Assembly (NCBI GenBank): GCA_949741925.1
Contig: CATJOY010000060.1
Location: 1 to 60,801, forward strand
Direction: 5' to 3'
From: an uncultured Desulfovibrionaceae bacterium
Lineage (GTDB): Bacteria > Desulfobacterota > Desulfovibrionia > Desulfovibrionales > Desulfovibrionaceae
Length of the DNA stretch: 60,801 nt
The position numbers and the translations under genes are program-made. Below, in pieces: positions 44,451 to 51,910 of the stretch; the first letter of the stretch is position 1; each line of letters starts with the position of its first letter. The notes under the pieces were generated by a model. That model was not told the DNA's origin. It saw only the letters and a list, made by a program, of their open reading frames with translations, and ran no database searches.

Positions 44451-45545
44451 ATGCCCTATAAAAAGTCGGTTCCGGCAAACCGTTCCAAGGCCTATTCCGA
44501 AGCCGGAGTCAACATCGACGCGGGCAACGAGCTGGTCGGACGCATTAAAAACATGGTCAGCCAAACCCGCGTGCAGGGTGTTCTTTCTGAAATAGGCGGC
44601 TTTGGCGGATTGTTCAAGCCCGATGTTGAGGGCATGGAATCCCCGGTGCTGGTGGCTTCTACGGATGGCGTGGGCACCAAGCTCAAACTGGCCTTTGAAT
44701 ACAATGCTCATGATACCATTGGTATTGATCTCGTTGCCATGAGCGTTAACGATATCATCGTTCAGGGGGCCAGGCCTTTATTTTTTCTAGACTATTTTTC
44801 CACAGGCAAACTGGATGTTGAGGTAGCCTCCCGAGTTATCAGCGGCATCGTTGAAGGCTGCCGCCAGGCCGGTTGTGCTCTGCTGGGCGGGGAAACCGCT
44901 GAAATGCCGGATATGTACGCTCCCGGCGAATACGATTTGGCCGGTTTTTGCGTTGGTCTTGCGGATAATCCCCAGATTGTTGATGGTTCCTCCATTCGGG
45001 TCGGGGATGCGGTGATTGGTCTGGCCTCGACCGGCCTTCATTCTAATGGCTATACCTTGGCCCGGAAAATTTTGAGCCAAAGCGGCCTTGGCCCGGATGA
45101 TCTTCTTCCCGGCGCTGAAGGCACGGTGCGTTCCTTGTTCCTGGAGCCCACGGCCATATACGTTGAATGCATCCGCAACCTGATGCGCGATCTGGCGATT
45201 AAGGGCATGGCCCACATTACCGGCGGCGGTTTTTACGATAATATCCCCCGGTGTTTGCCCGCCCAAGTGGGCGTTACCATTACCTTCGGCGCTTGGGATA
45301 TCCCGCCTCTGTTTACTTGGCTCAAGGAGCAAGGGCAGCTTACCTGGCCGGAAATGCTGCAGATATTCAATTGTGGTGTAGGCTATGTGCTGATTGTGGA
45401 TAAAGAGAGCGCTGATGAAGTTATGCACCGCCTCTCCGCCATGCAGCAGCCTGCTTGGCTCATCGGCTCCGTGGAACGGCTTGACAAGGATAAGGAGCGG
45501 GTGAACGTAGTGTTTCCGGAGGAATACATTCCATCGCGGCCGTAA
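44451..45545 (+). CDS. purM: phosphoribosylformylglycinamidine cyclo-ligase
   Basis: PurM closes the imidazole ring to form AIR in purine synthesis. The 364-residue protein has AYSEAGVNIDAGNELV at the start, LVASTDGVGTKL, GIDLVAMSVNDIIVQGA, LLGGETAEMP, GLASTGLHSNGYTLAR and HITGGGFYDNIPR. The ATG at 44451 follows AAAGGAG. Divergent from the proline-rich protein gene. No other pur gene adjoins it. Confidence 0.96.
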   Translation: MPYKKSVPANRSKAYSEAGVNIDAGNELVGRIKNMVSQTRVQGVLSEIGGFGGLFKPDVEGMESPVLVASTDGVGTKLKLAFEYNAHDTIGIDLVAMSVNDIIVQGARPLFFLDYFSTGKLDVEVASRVISGIVEGCRQAGCALLGGETAEMPDMYAPGEYDLAGFCVGLADNPQIVDGSSIRVGDAVIGLASTGLHSNGYTLARKILSQSGLGPDDLLPGAEGTVRSLFLEPTAIYVECIRNLMRDLAIKGMAHITGGGFYDNIPRCLPAQVGVTITFGAWDIPPLFTWLKEQGQLTWPEMLQIFNCGVGYVLIVDKESADEVMHRLSAMQQPAWLIGSVERLDKDKERVNVVFPEEYIPSRP

Positions 45546-45726
45546 TGTTCGCGCTTGAGCGCTTGGTGTATTTTGAGAGTGTGCCGTAGAGCGGGGCATG
45601 TGCGCTTTTGAGCGCGTCGTTCTTGCCTCGGTCAGCCGCTTGCGGGCCTTAAAACCGGCCGCGGGAAGCCGATGCCGAAAAATACTGGCTCTTGCCTAAG
45701 TTTGTCAGGCTTGTTATAGTGACCTC

Positions 45727-45963
45727 ATGAATGAGCTTTTGGATCAGCTCGAAGCGAAGATGATAGGCCTCATGGATCAATGTGAGGCGCTTCGCCGAGA
45801 TAACGATATGCTGCGGCAGGAATTTGACCGTACTCTGACCCCTCTCAGGCAGGAGGTAGAAACCTTGCGTGAAGAACTTGCCCGCGAGAGATCGGTACGG
45901 GAGGCCACAACCCAGCGCATTGACGCGCTTTTGCTCCGGGTAAAGGAGCGTATACCGGAGTAG
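45727..45963 (+). CDS. ZapB-like coiled-coil protein
   Basis: This 78-residue protein is one continuous coiled coil (LLDQLEAKMIGLMDQCEALR, DNDMLRQEFDRT, LREELARERSV). Its size, its composition and its place 10 bases before zapA fit a ZapB-type division protein that binds ZapA at the Z ring. Sequence identity to E. coli ZapB is low by eye, so the name is inference from context. Confidence 0.7.
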   Translation: MNELLDQLEAKMIGLMDQCEALRRDNDMLRQEFDRTLTPLRQEVETLREELARERSVREATTQRIDALLLRVKERIPE

Positions 45964-45973
45964 CAACCCGCTG

Positions 45974-46255
45974 ATGGCCCATTATAATTTGAACGTATTG
46001 GGGTTTGACGTTTCGTTTAAAGCCGAAGCGGATCCCAAGCGGGTTGAGCAGGCCAAGATGCTGCTCGAAGAGCGTTACAATGCGCTCAAACAGCATGGAA
46101 AACAGTTGAGTAAAGAAAAGCTTCTCACCTTTCTGGCCCTGGCCCTTGCGGATGATATGCTGCAAGCCCGGGAGGAAATGGAGAAGAGTGAAGAACGATT
46201 ACGGACGTTGTTGGACGAGATGAATAAAGAGGCTGCACAAGCCGTTGATTCATAA
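45974..46255 (+). CDS. zapA: cell division protein ZapA
   Basis: ZapA cross-links FtsZ filaments. The 93-residue protein has the short N-terminal beta domain (YNLNVLGFDVSFKAEADPKRV) and the long C-terminal helix (EEMEKSEERLRTLLDEMNKE). The helical middle with LLTFLALALADDMLQ is standard. It is followed at once by the 6S RNA gene, as in many proteobacteria including E. coli. Confidence 0.85.
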   Translation: MAHYNLNVLGFDVSFKAEADPKRVEQAKMLLEERYNALKQHGKQLSKEKLLTFLALALADDMLQAREEMEKSEERLRTLLDEMNKEAAQAVDS

Positions 46256-46260
46256 AAAAA

Positions 46261-46450
46261 TTGCTGCAAATCCCTGGAACGCGCGTGATGCTTCGTTCGC
46301 TGCAGGCCTCACAAGCATTCAGAATCGGGTGATGACCGCGGCCGGTGCGCAAGCCCGCTTGTCCGGGAAGCCTGAAGGATCGTGCAATTCGCCCACCGTA
46401 GGACTAAGGCCCTGCGGAGAACTTTGCACACGTCGTTCCGGGGAGCAGTA
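46261..46450 (+). ncRNA. ssrS: 6S RNA
   Basis: 6S RNA binds the sigma-70 RNA polymerase holoenzyme and mimics an open promoter. The ends form a long closing stem: TTGCTGC with GCAGTAA, then CCCTGGAACG with CGTTCCGGGG, then GCGTG with CACACG. The apical part CCGGGAAGCCTGAAGGATCG resembles GUCCGAGAAGCCUUAAAAC of E. coli 6S, and GGCCCTGCGGAG resembles its returning strand. The size of about 190 bases and the place after zapA are both typical. Exact ends are estimates. Confidence 0.87.
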
Positions 46451-46451
46451 A

Positions 46452-47115
46452 TACCAGCGATTTCCGCATATCTTCGCCTGTAGTCCCATGTTGCCGGCAT
46501 TTCCGGAAGGGGCGCGGGCATTTTTTGTGCCTCCTTGTTCCCGAGCGATCGGGAGGGGCATACCTTGTTTTTGTTGAGGAATTATGCGCCGCACAGGGCG
46601 GCGAAGCCGGGCAACAACGTGCCTGGCGAACTGAGGCCATGCTTGTCGCAAGGAACGCTCTGGCCTCACAGAGGGCATGGTATCATTGAAAGCATCTTTG
46701 ATACAATGGCCCGGCGTTGCGGACTATGGTTTCGCAGCGTCCTCGAAGCTGCTCCGGAGGGCGTTCCTTTTCGAGCGGCATTCGTGAGCGCACAATGCGC
46801 TCAAGCCGGAAGCCCTGGCGAGCACGGAATGCTCGCGGCAGGATTCCGGCTCAGGCTGCGTTCCGCTCCCGGAGAGCAGAGTAGGCCCATGGCCCGCGGG
46901 GCCCGCCATCGGGTTCCCTCCGCATTGCGCGGCCGGGCCATGACCGGAGCCGTGCATCGGCCGTGTCGCGCCGCTCGCCATATCCCCGTCCGGAGCAGCC
47001 ATGCCGCCGCGCGCCTTACCCGGCAGCGGCCGCGCCACCCGGCCCGCCGGGTGTGCGGGCGGTACCCGCCCAACCGTTTCCGGACGGCAATCCGAACGAT
47101 ACACAGGGGCTTGAT
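46452..47115. other. long intergenic region between 6S RNA and rny
   Basis: These 664 bases hold several short perfect hairpins, such as GAGCGCA/TGCGCTC (46787-46803) and GCGAGCA/TGCTCGC near 46818-46836, and GC-rich chance frames on both strands. No gene is supported. The rny promoter should lie here. Confidence 0.45.
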
Positions 47116-48678
47116 ATGAACGGCATAGTATACACTCTAGCCATTGCAGCGAGTATGCTGGCGGCGGCCTGTCTCGGCTACTTTCTGCATCACCTGATCA
47201 ATACCAAACGTTTAAAAGACGCCAGGGACTTGGCGCGGCGCATTGAAGAAGAAGCCCGTAAGGAAGGCCAGGCCCAGAAAAAAGAAATTATTCTCCAGGG
47301 CAAACATGAGTTGCTTGAATATAAAACTCAGGCTGAACAGGAAATAAAGGAACTGGAACGGGACATCAAACTCAAAGAGAAAAAACTCGATGAATACAGC
47401 GAGCGCCTGGAGGAAAAAGTAGAAAAAGCGAACGCCAAGGAGCATGAGCTGTTGCTCATGGAAAAAGAGCTGGCCCGCAAGGAGCGCGCTCTTGAAGAAT
47501 CTGCCGAGCTTTTGGCGGAGAAAAGCGCTGAACAGGAACGGCGTCTCCAGGAAGTGAGCGGCCTGACGGCGGAAGAGGCCAAGGCGCGGCTGATGGAGGA
47601 AATCGCCTCCCGCACCCGGCACGAAGCCGCTAAAACCATGCGGCTTATTGAAATAGAAGCCAGAGAAACAGCCGACCGTAAGGCCAAGGAAATCATCGCC
47701 GGGGCTATTCAGCGCTATGCCGGCGATTTTGTCGGCGAGCAGACCGTCACCGCTGTTTCCCTGCCCAGCGAGGATATGAAAGGGCGGATCATCGGGCGTG
47801 AAGGCCGCAACATCCGCGCCCTTGAAGCCGCCACCGGCGTTGATCTGATCATTGACGACACCCCTGAAACGGTTATCCTTTCCGCCTACAGCCCCATGCG
47901 CCGCCAGGTGGCCAAAATGGCCCTGGAACGCCTTATTCAAGATGGCCGAATCCACCCGGCCCGTATCGAGGATATCGTCAAAAAGGCCGAACAGGAACTG
48001 GAGGTTCAGGTCCGCGAGGTTGGGGAACAGGCCACCTTTGATGCCGGGGTGCACGGCATCCACCCGGATATCATCCGCTTACTCGGCCAGCTCCAATTCA
48101 GAACCAGCTTTTCCCAAAACGTGTTGCAGCATTCCCTTGAAGTTTCCTCCCTTTGCGGTATGATGGCGGCCGAGCTTGGCCAGGATGTTAAAAGAGCCAA
48201 ACGGGCCGGGCTCCTGCATGATCTCGGCAAGGCGGTAGATCATGAAGTGGAAGGCCCCCACGCCATTATTGGCGCGGATATCGCGAAGAAATACGGCGAG
48301 AGCAAGGAGATAGTCCACGCCATAGCGGCCCACCACGAGGATGTGGCTCCTAATTCCATTGTTGCCGTGCTGACCCAGGCGGCAGATTGCCTTTCAGGGG
48401 CGCGGCCCGGGGCCCGTAAAGAATTGTTGGAACGCTATGTGAAGCGCCTTGAGGATCTGGAAGGCATTGCCATGAGTTTTGACGGCGTTTCCAAAGCCTA
48501 TGCCATCCAGGCAGGCCGGGAACTCCGGGTGGTTGTGGATGCCGCATCCGTGGATGATGACACCACCTACTTGCTGTGTAAGGATATTGCGGAAAAAATC
48601 GAGCGCAGCCTGACCTATCCCGGTCAGATCAGGGTGACCGTTATCCGCGAACGCCGGGCCGTGGGCTTGGCCAAATAG
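47116..48678 (+). CDS. rny: ribonuclease Y
   Basis: RNase Y is a membrane-anchored endoribonuclease that starts mRNA decay. The 520-residue protein has one N-terminal membrane helix (residues about 3-25), a charged coiled coil to about residue 195, a KH domain with [17 protein letters not shown] near residue 218, and an HD domain with [10 protein letters not shown] near 338 and [15 protein letters not shown] near 364 plus AIAAHHEDV. The length is normal. The ATG follows AGGGGC. A tRNA gene lies 39 bases after the stop. Confidence 0.96.
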   Translation: MNGIVYTLAIAASMLAAACLGYFLHHLINTKRLKDARDLARRIEEEARKEGQAQKKEIILQGKHELLEYKTQAEQEIKELERDIKLKEKKLDEYSERLEEKVEKANAKEHELLLMEKELARKERALEESAELLAEKSAEQERRLQEVSGLTAEEAKARLMEEIASRTRHEAAKTMRLIEIEARETADRKAKEIIAGAIQRYAGDFVGEQTVTAVSLPSEDMKGRIIGREGRNIRALEAATGVDLIIDDTPETVILSAYSPMRRQVAKMALERLIQDGRIHPARIEDIVKKAEQELEVQVREVGEQATFDAGVHGIHPDIIRLLGQLQFRTSFSQNVLQHSLEVSSLCGMMAAELGQDVKRAKRAGLLHDLGKAVDHEVEGPHAIIGADIAKKYGESKEIVHAIAAHHEDVAPNSIVAVLTQAADCLSGARPGARKELLERYVKRLEDLEGIAMSFDGVSKAYAIQAGRELRVVVDAASVDDDTTYLLCKDIAEKIERSLTYPGQIRVTVIRERRAVGLAK

Positions 48679-48717
48679 GGGACCAAAAGGGCTCGATAGA
48701 GCCAGGGCTTTATATAT

Positions 48718-48794
48718 CGGAGCGTGGCGCAGCTTGGTAGCGCACTTGCTTTGGGAGCAAGATGTCGCAGGTTCAAATCCTGTCGCTCCGACCA
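48718..48794 (+). tRNA. tRNA-Pro (anticodon TGG)
   Basis: A 77-base cloverleaf with a CGGAGCG/CGCTCCG acceptor stem, discriminator A and encoded CCA. The anticodon arm CTTGCTTTGGGAGCAAG places TGG in the loop, which reads CCA and wobble Pro codons. The T arm GCAGGTTCAAATCCTGT is standard. It lies just after rny and has its own terminator. Confidence 0.96.
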
Positions 48795-48801
48795 ATTGAG
48801 A

Positions 48802-48840
48802 AAGGGTTGCGGTGGTTTCCTTCCGTAACCCTTATTTTTT
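48802..48840 (+). terminator. terminator of the tRNA-Pro transcript
   Basis: AAGGGTTGCGG pairs with CCGTAACCCTT (one mismatch) and is followed by ATTTTTT. Confidence 0.8.
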
Positions 48841-48909
48841 GTTCATCTCCTCTTGCAGGCAGCCCGGGCCTGGCCTTTGAGAGAGGCTAGGGAAACGAGG
48901 GCCATGGTT

Positions 48910-48960
48910 TAAGGCCGGCGCAGAGCATCCACCGTGTACAGGGCCGGCTTGTCCCGGATC
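48910..48960 (-). pseudogene. duplicated relic of the rarD 3' end
   Basis: Read on the minus strand this gives PALYTVDALRRP and a stop, against LALYTADALRRH and a stop at the end of rarD. It is in the same reading frame as rarD, 18 codons past its stop. It looks like a short tandem duplication or the remains of a second rarD copy. Confidence 0.6.
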
Positions 48961-49001
48961 AATCTTTCGGAGCGAGGCCTGGGGACAACGAGGAGCCCGG
49001 T

Positions 49002-49919
49002 TTAATGCCGCCGTAGAGCATCCGCAGTGTATAGGGCCAGTCCGGCCCAGATGAATCCAAAAGAAACGCCATGGGCGAGCCCAAAGGGTTCATGCAGCAC
49101 GAAAACCCCGATGAGCAGGGTCAAGGTGGGAGCAATATATTGAAGAAGCCCTACAGTTACTAGCGATACCCGCCGCACGGCGTGGGCAAACCAGAGCAGG
49201 GGGAATGTTGTCACCGGGCCCGCGCCGATCAGCAAAAGATCCTTTATCGGGGCCTCGCCGCTCAAAAAGCTATGGCCCTCCATGATGCTCCAGAGTATGC
49301 CGCTTGCCGCCGGCAGCATCAAGAGCGCGGTTTCCAGAGTCATGCCGGGCAGGGATTCCACAGTCACTATCTTGCGCAGCAGGCCGTAAACGGTGAAGCT
49401 TCCGGCCAAGCCCAGGGCCACCCAGGGAATATAGCCCAGCATGAGAATCTGACACGCCACGCCGCTTACCGCCAGCCCTATGGCCACCCATTGGGCGCGA
49501 CGGGGCGTATCCTTAAACAAGACGATACCGGCGCAGACATTGAGCAGGGGATTGATGTAATAGCCCAGGCTCGTCTCCAGCACCATGCCGTTCAGAACGC
49601 CCCAGATAAAAAGCAGCCAATTGCACGCCAAGAGAGAACCGCTCAGCAGCAAGATGCCGATAGTTTTGCGGCTGCGCAGGGCATTCCACACCTCTTGTTT
49701 GCGGCCGAGAAGAAACGTGGCCGGCAGCAGAATAACGAACGACCAGAACATACGGTGGCAGAGGATAATAATCGGCGGCTCGCTCGCCAGCAGGTTCCAA
49801 TAAAGCGGCAGCAAGCCCCAAGCGAACATGGCCGCTAAAAGGGCAATCAGACCTGAATTGCGGGTGAGGCGGGAAGGCTCTTTTTCAGTTTCCCGTTCCA
49901 AAGGAAGAATATCGGGCAT
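49002..49919 (-). CDS. rarD: RarD/EamA-type permease
   Basis: This 305-residue membrane protein has ten predicted helices in two EamA halves. RarD marks include AMFAWGLLPLYWNLL, LCHRMFWSFVILLP, WLLFIWGVLNGMVLETSLGYYINPLLNV, and LLQYIAPTLTLLIGVF (separate segments). The substrate of RarD is not established. The C-terminal tail is followed by an in-frame partial copy of itself. Confidence 0.9.
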   Translation of the reverse strand: MPDILPLERETEKEPSRLTRNSGLIALLAAMFAWGLLPLYWNLLASEPPIIILCHRMFWSFVILLPATFLLGRKQEVWNALRSRKTIGILLLSGSLLACNWLLFIWGVLNGMVLETSLGYYINPLLNVCAGIVLFKDTPRRAQWVAIGLAVSGVACQILMLGYIPWVALGLAGSFTVYGLLRKIVTVESLPGMTLETALLMLPAASGILWSIMEGHSFLSGEAPIKDLLLIGAGPVTTFPLLWFAHAVRRVSLVTVGLLQYIAPTLTLLIGVFVLHEPFGLAHGVSFGFIWAGLALYTADALRRH

Positions 49920-50105
49920 CAGTACCCCCGCGGAAAAACGGGCAGCGGGCCCGTATGCTCATTGGGGCGGCAAGGCCGAACCTCCGGCGCTTGGGAGGTT
50001 GCTTCGGACCCTGCCGAGGGAAAAAAGCGCGCCGGCAAACAAGGGGGATATGAGAAGATCATTTCTGCCTCCACCGGAGCAAAGGGCCATGGCCGGGGAA
50101 CGTAG

Positions 50106-50138
50106 AGGATTCCCCCGGTCCCCCGGGGGAATCCTTTT
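50106..50138 (+). terminator. orphan terminator-like hairpin
   Basis: AGGATTCCCCC pairs perfectly with GGGGGAATCCT around an 8-base loop, followed by TTTT. No plus-strand gene ends before it; both neighbours run on the minus strand. Confidence 0.45.
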
Positions 50139-50215
50139 GCGCGCGTTGGATACAATTCATCGTAAGGAATCTACCCTATCCAAGAAGCAGAATCTTCTTG
50201 CGCGCGTTAGATAGA
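50129..50215. repeat. two 26-base direct repeats
   Basis: GAATCCTTTTGCGCGCGTTG with GATACA (50129-50154) and GAATCTTCTTGCGCGCGTTA with GATAGA (50190-50215) differ at few positions and are 61 bases apart centre to centre. They could be paired protein-binding sites. Confidence 0.5.
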
Positions 50216-50302
50216 ATAAAGAGATGCTTCCTCTGTGCTTGTGCCTCAAGCCGCCCCCTGGCGGGGCGGCTTGAAAAACAAACTCGGCATATGCCTGGAA
50301 TT

Positions 50303-50340
50303 GTGCCCGCCGGTTTTCCTCTTTCTTGCCGGGGCAAGCC
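50303..50340 (+). repeat. copy D of the dispersed intergenic repeat
   Basis: GTGCCCGCCGGTTTTCCTCT followed by TTCTTGCCGGGGCAAGCC is close to the complement of copy B (7313-7361). The A-run seen in A, B and C is here replaced by CAAG. Confidence 0.4.
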
Positions 50341-50429
50341 TTGGGGCTAGGCGCGGAGGCCTTGCCCGGCAAAAGGTCCGGGATAAGGGCCGATCCGGCC
50401 GGGGGCATACCGGGCGTCGGAAGCGGGAG

Positions 50430-50984
50430 TTACTGGCTGAAGGAACGGGCAAACAGCTCTTCTACAGCTTTCTTGCCGTTGGCCTCCAGGAAGCGGGTTC
50501 CCGTGGCTGTGAACTGACGTTCACGGATCAGCGGCGCGTGCTCGGGCAGCCAGGTATCGTTATCCCAGCGGAACCATCCGTCCCGGGTTTGGTCGAAGAC
50601 CAGCAGGGGTTTGTTGCAGATTTTGGCAAATTCAGCGCCCCAGCCCGTGCCCCCGCGGACGGTGTTATCTTCAAGAATAGTGCCGACCACGAAGATCTCG
50701 TGCCCGCTGGTGATCTGCCAGCAGATGGATTGCAGCACCTTGCGGAAAATAGGGGCGCGGGTGTATTCGCGCCGCAGGAGCTTAGAAACATAGCTCAAGC
50801 TTACGTCTTTGAGCTGCAATTCATCGGTAGTCAGCATCCGCAGGCCGCGCGTGCGCTCGACCTGGTGGCCGTCAAAGCTGAAGTTCACTTCCTGGATACC
50901 GTAATGTTCGGCCTGAGAGCCGAAGAATGATTCGGTTCCTGCCGCGCCGCCACTGAACAGGGTGCAATTCGCGGGATGAAGCAT
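50430..50984 (-). CDS. hypothetical protein, Rossmann-like (SLOG-type) features
   Basis: I do not recognise this 184-residue protein with certainty. LFSGGAAGTESFFGSQAE near the start resembles the GGAxGxE loop of SLOG/Rossmann nucleotide-binding proteins. EIFVVGTILEDNTVRGGTGW, AEFAKICNKPLLVFDQTRDG and WFRWDNDTW follow and look like a strand, glycine loop and ligand wall. The ATG at 50984 has GGAGG upstream; the frame opens further right but without a start signal. There is no signal peptide. A nucleotide- or ADP-ribose-binding role is a guess from motif shape. Confidence 0.7.
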   Translation of the reverse strand: MLHPANCTLFSGGAAGTESFFGSQAEHYGIQEVNFSFDGHQVERTRGLRMLTTDELQLKDVSLSYVSKLLRREYTRAPIFRKVLQSICWQITSGHEIFVVGTILEDNTVRGGTGWGAEFAKICNKPLLVFDQTRDGWFRWDNDTWLPEHAPLIRERQFTATGTRFLEANGKKAVEELFARSFSQ

Positions 50985-51231
50985 ACAACCTCCAAAGGGC
51001 ATACAGTGTGTTTTAAACCGGCCGCCGGTTTGGGGAAGCCGATCGTGCCGTGTGGCCGCGAACCATACGCAAAGCCGAATGCTTTGTACAGCGCCGAAGG
51101 CCGCCGTATAGGAAAAAATACCTTGCTCCGGAACCATCATCACGCAAGCGTTCCGGAAGGCGTTCCGCCATGGCCGGATTCCCGTCGCCGCAGAAGCTCG
51201 CGGCGCGCTCTATCCGGCCAAAGGCTCCGGC

Positions 51232-51813
51232 TTAGCGCAGTTTGAACAGCGAGGCCTTGTTGATGACCACCGGTTCAACCGGCACATCCTCAAAGCGGCC
51301 TACTTTCCGGGTGGGAACGGCCTTGATGGCATCCACCACGCTTGAGCCATCCACAACCTTGCCAAAGACGGCGTAGCCCCAACTATCCCCCCGTTTGGCC
51401 TTGTGATCCAGGAAGACGTTGTTGCTGACATTGATGAAAAACTGGTTGGTTGCCGAGTGAGGATCGTTGGTTCTGGCCATGGCCACGGTATAGATCTCGT
51501 TTTTGAGGCCGTTATCCGCCTCGTTGGCAATGGGGGCATTGGTTTCCACGGGCTTCATTCCTTCGGTGAACCCGCCGCCTTGGATCATGAAACCGTTGAT
51601 GACCCGGTGGAAGATGGTGCCGTCGTATTTGCCCGCCTCGACATACTGCAGAAAGTTGCGGACTGTTTTCGGGGCCTTATCCGGGAAAAGTTCCAGCATT
51701 ATCTCCCCTTTGTTGGTTTCCAGTTTCACCAGAGTCCTTTCCTGTTCCGCGGCCCAGGCACAACTGATGTTCAGCAGCAGTGCGGCCAGAGCCAGTGCCA
51801 GAATGTTGCGCAT
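51232..51813 (-). CDS. periplasmic cyclophilin-type peptidyl-prolyl isomerase
   Basis: This 193-residue protein has a signal peptide (NILALALAALLLNISCAWA) and a full cyclophilin domain: VKLETNKGEIMLELFPDKAP, YDGTIFHRVINGFMIQGGGF with the catalytic Arg in FHRV, AMARTNDPHSATNQFFINVS and YAVFGKVVDG. It matches PpiA. A Cys near the signal end (NISCAWA) might instead mark a lipobox, but the context is a poor fit. The ATG at 51813 follows AAGGAG. It lies downstream of the Na/Pi transporter gene on the same strand, 97 bases away. Confidence 0.93.
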   Translation of the reverse strand: MRNILALALAALLLNISCAWAAEQERTLVKLETNKGEIMLELFPDKAPKTVRNFLQYVEAGKYDGTIFHRVINGFMIQGGGFTEGMKPVETNAPIANEADNGLKNEIYTVAMARTNDPHSATNQFFINVSNNVFLDHKAKRGDSWGYAVFGKVVDGSSVVDAIKAVPTRKVGRFEDVPVEPVVINKASLFKLR

Positions 51814-51910
51814 AATGCATCTCCTTAGCGTATGTTCCGGGACTAAAATCCCGTAAATGGTTATCCGGCGCGAGCGGAAGGTTTTTCCGGCCCGCGTCCT
51901 TGCCGCCTTT

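Larger units (their letters stand above)
49920..50429. other. intergenic region with direct repeats and a terminator-like hairpin
   Basis: It contains a strong hairpin at 50106-50138, two 26-base direct repeats (50129-50154 and 50190-50215) and copy D of the dispersed repeat. No gene is supported. Confidence 0.5.
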
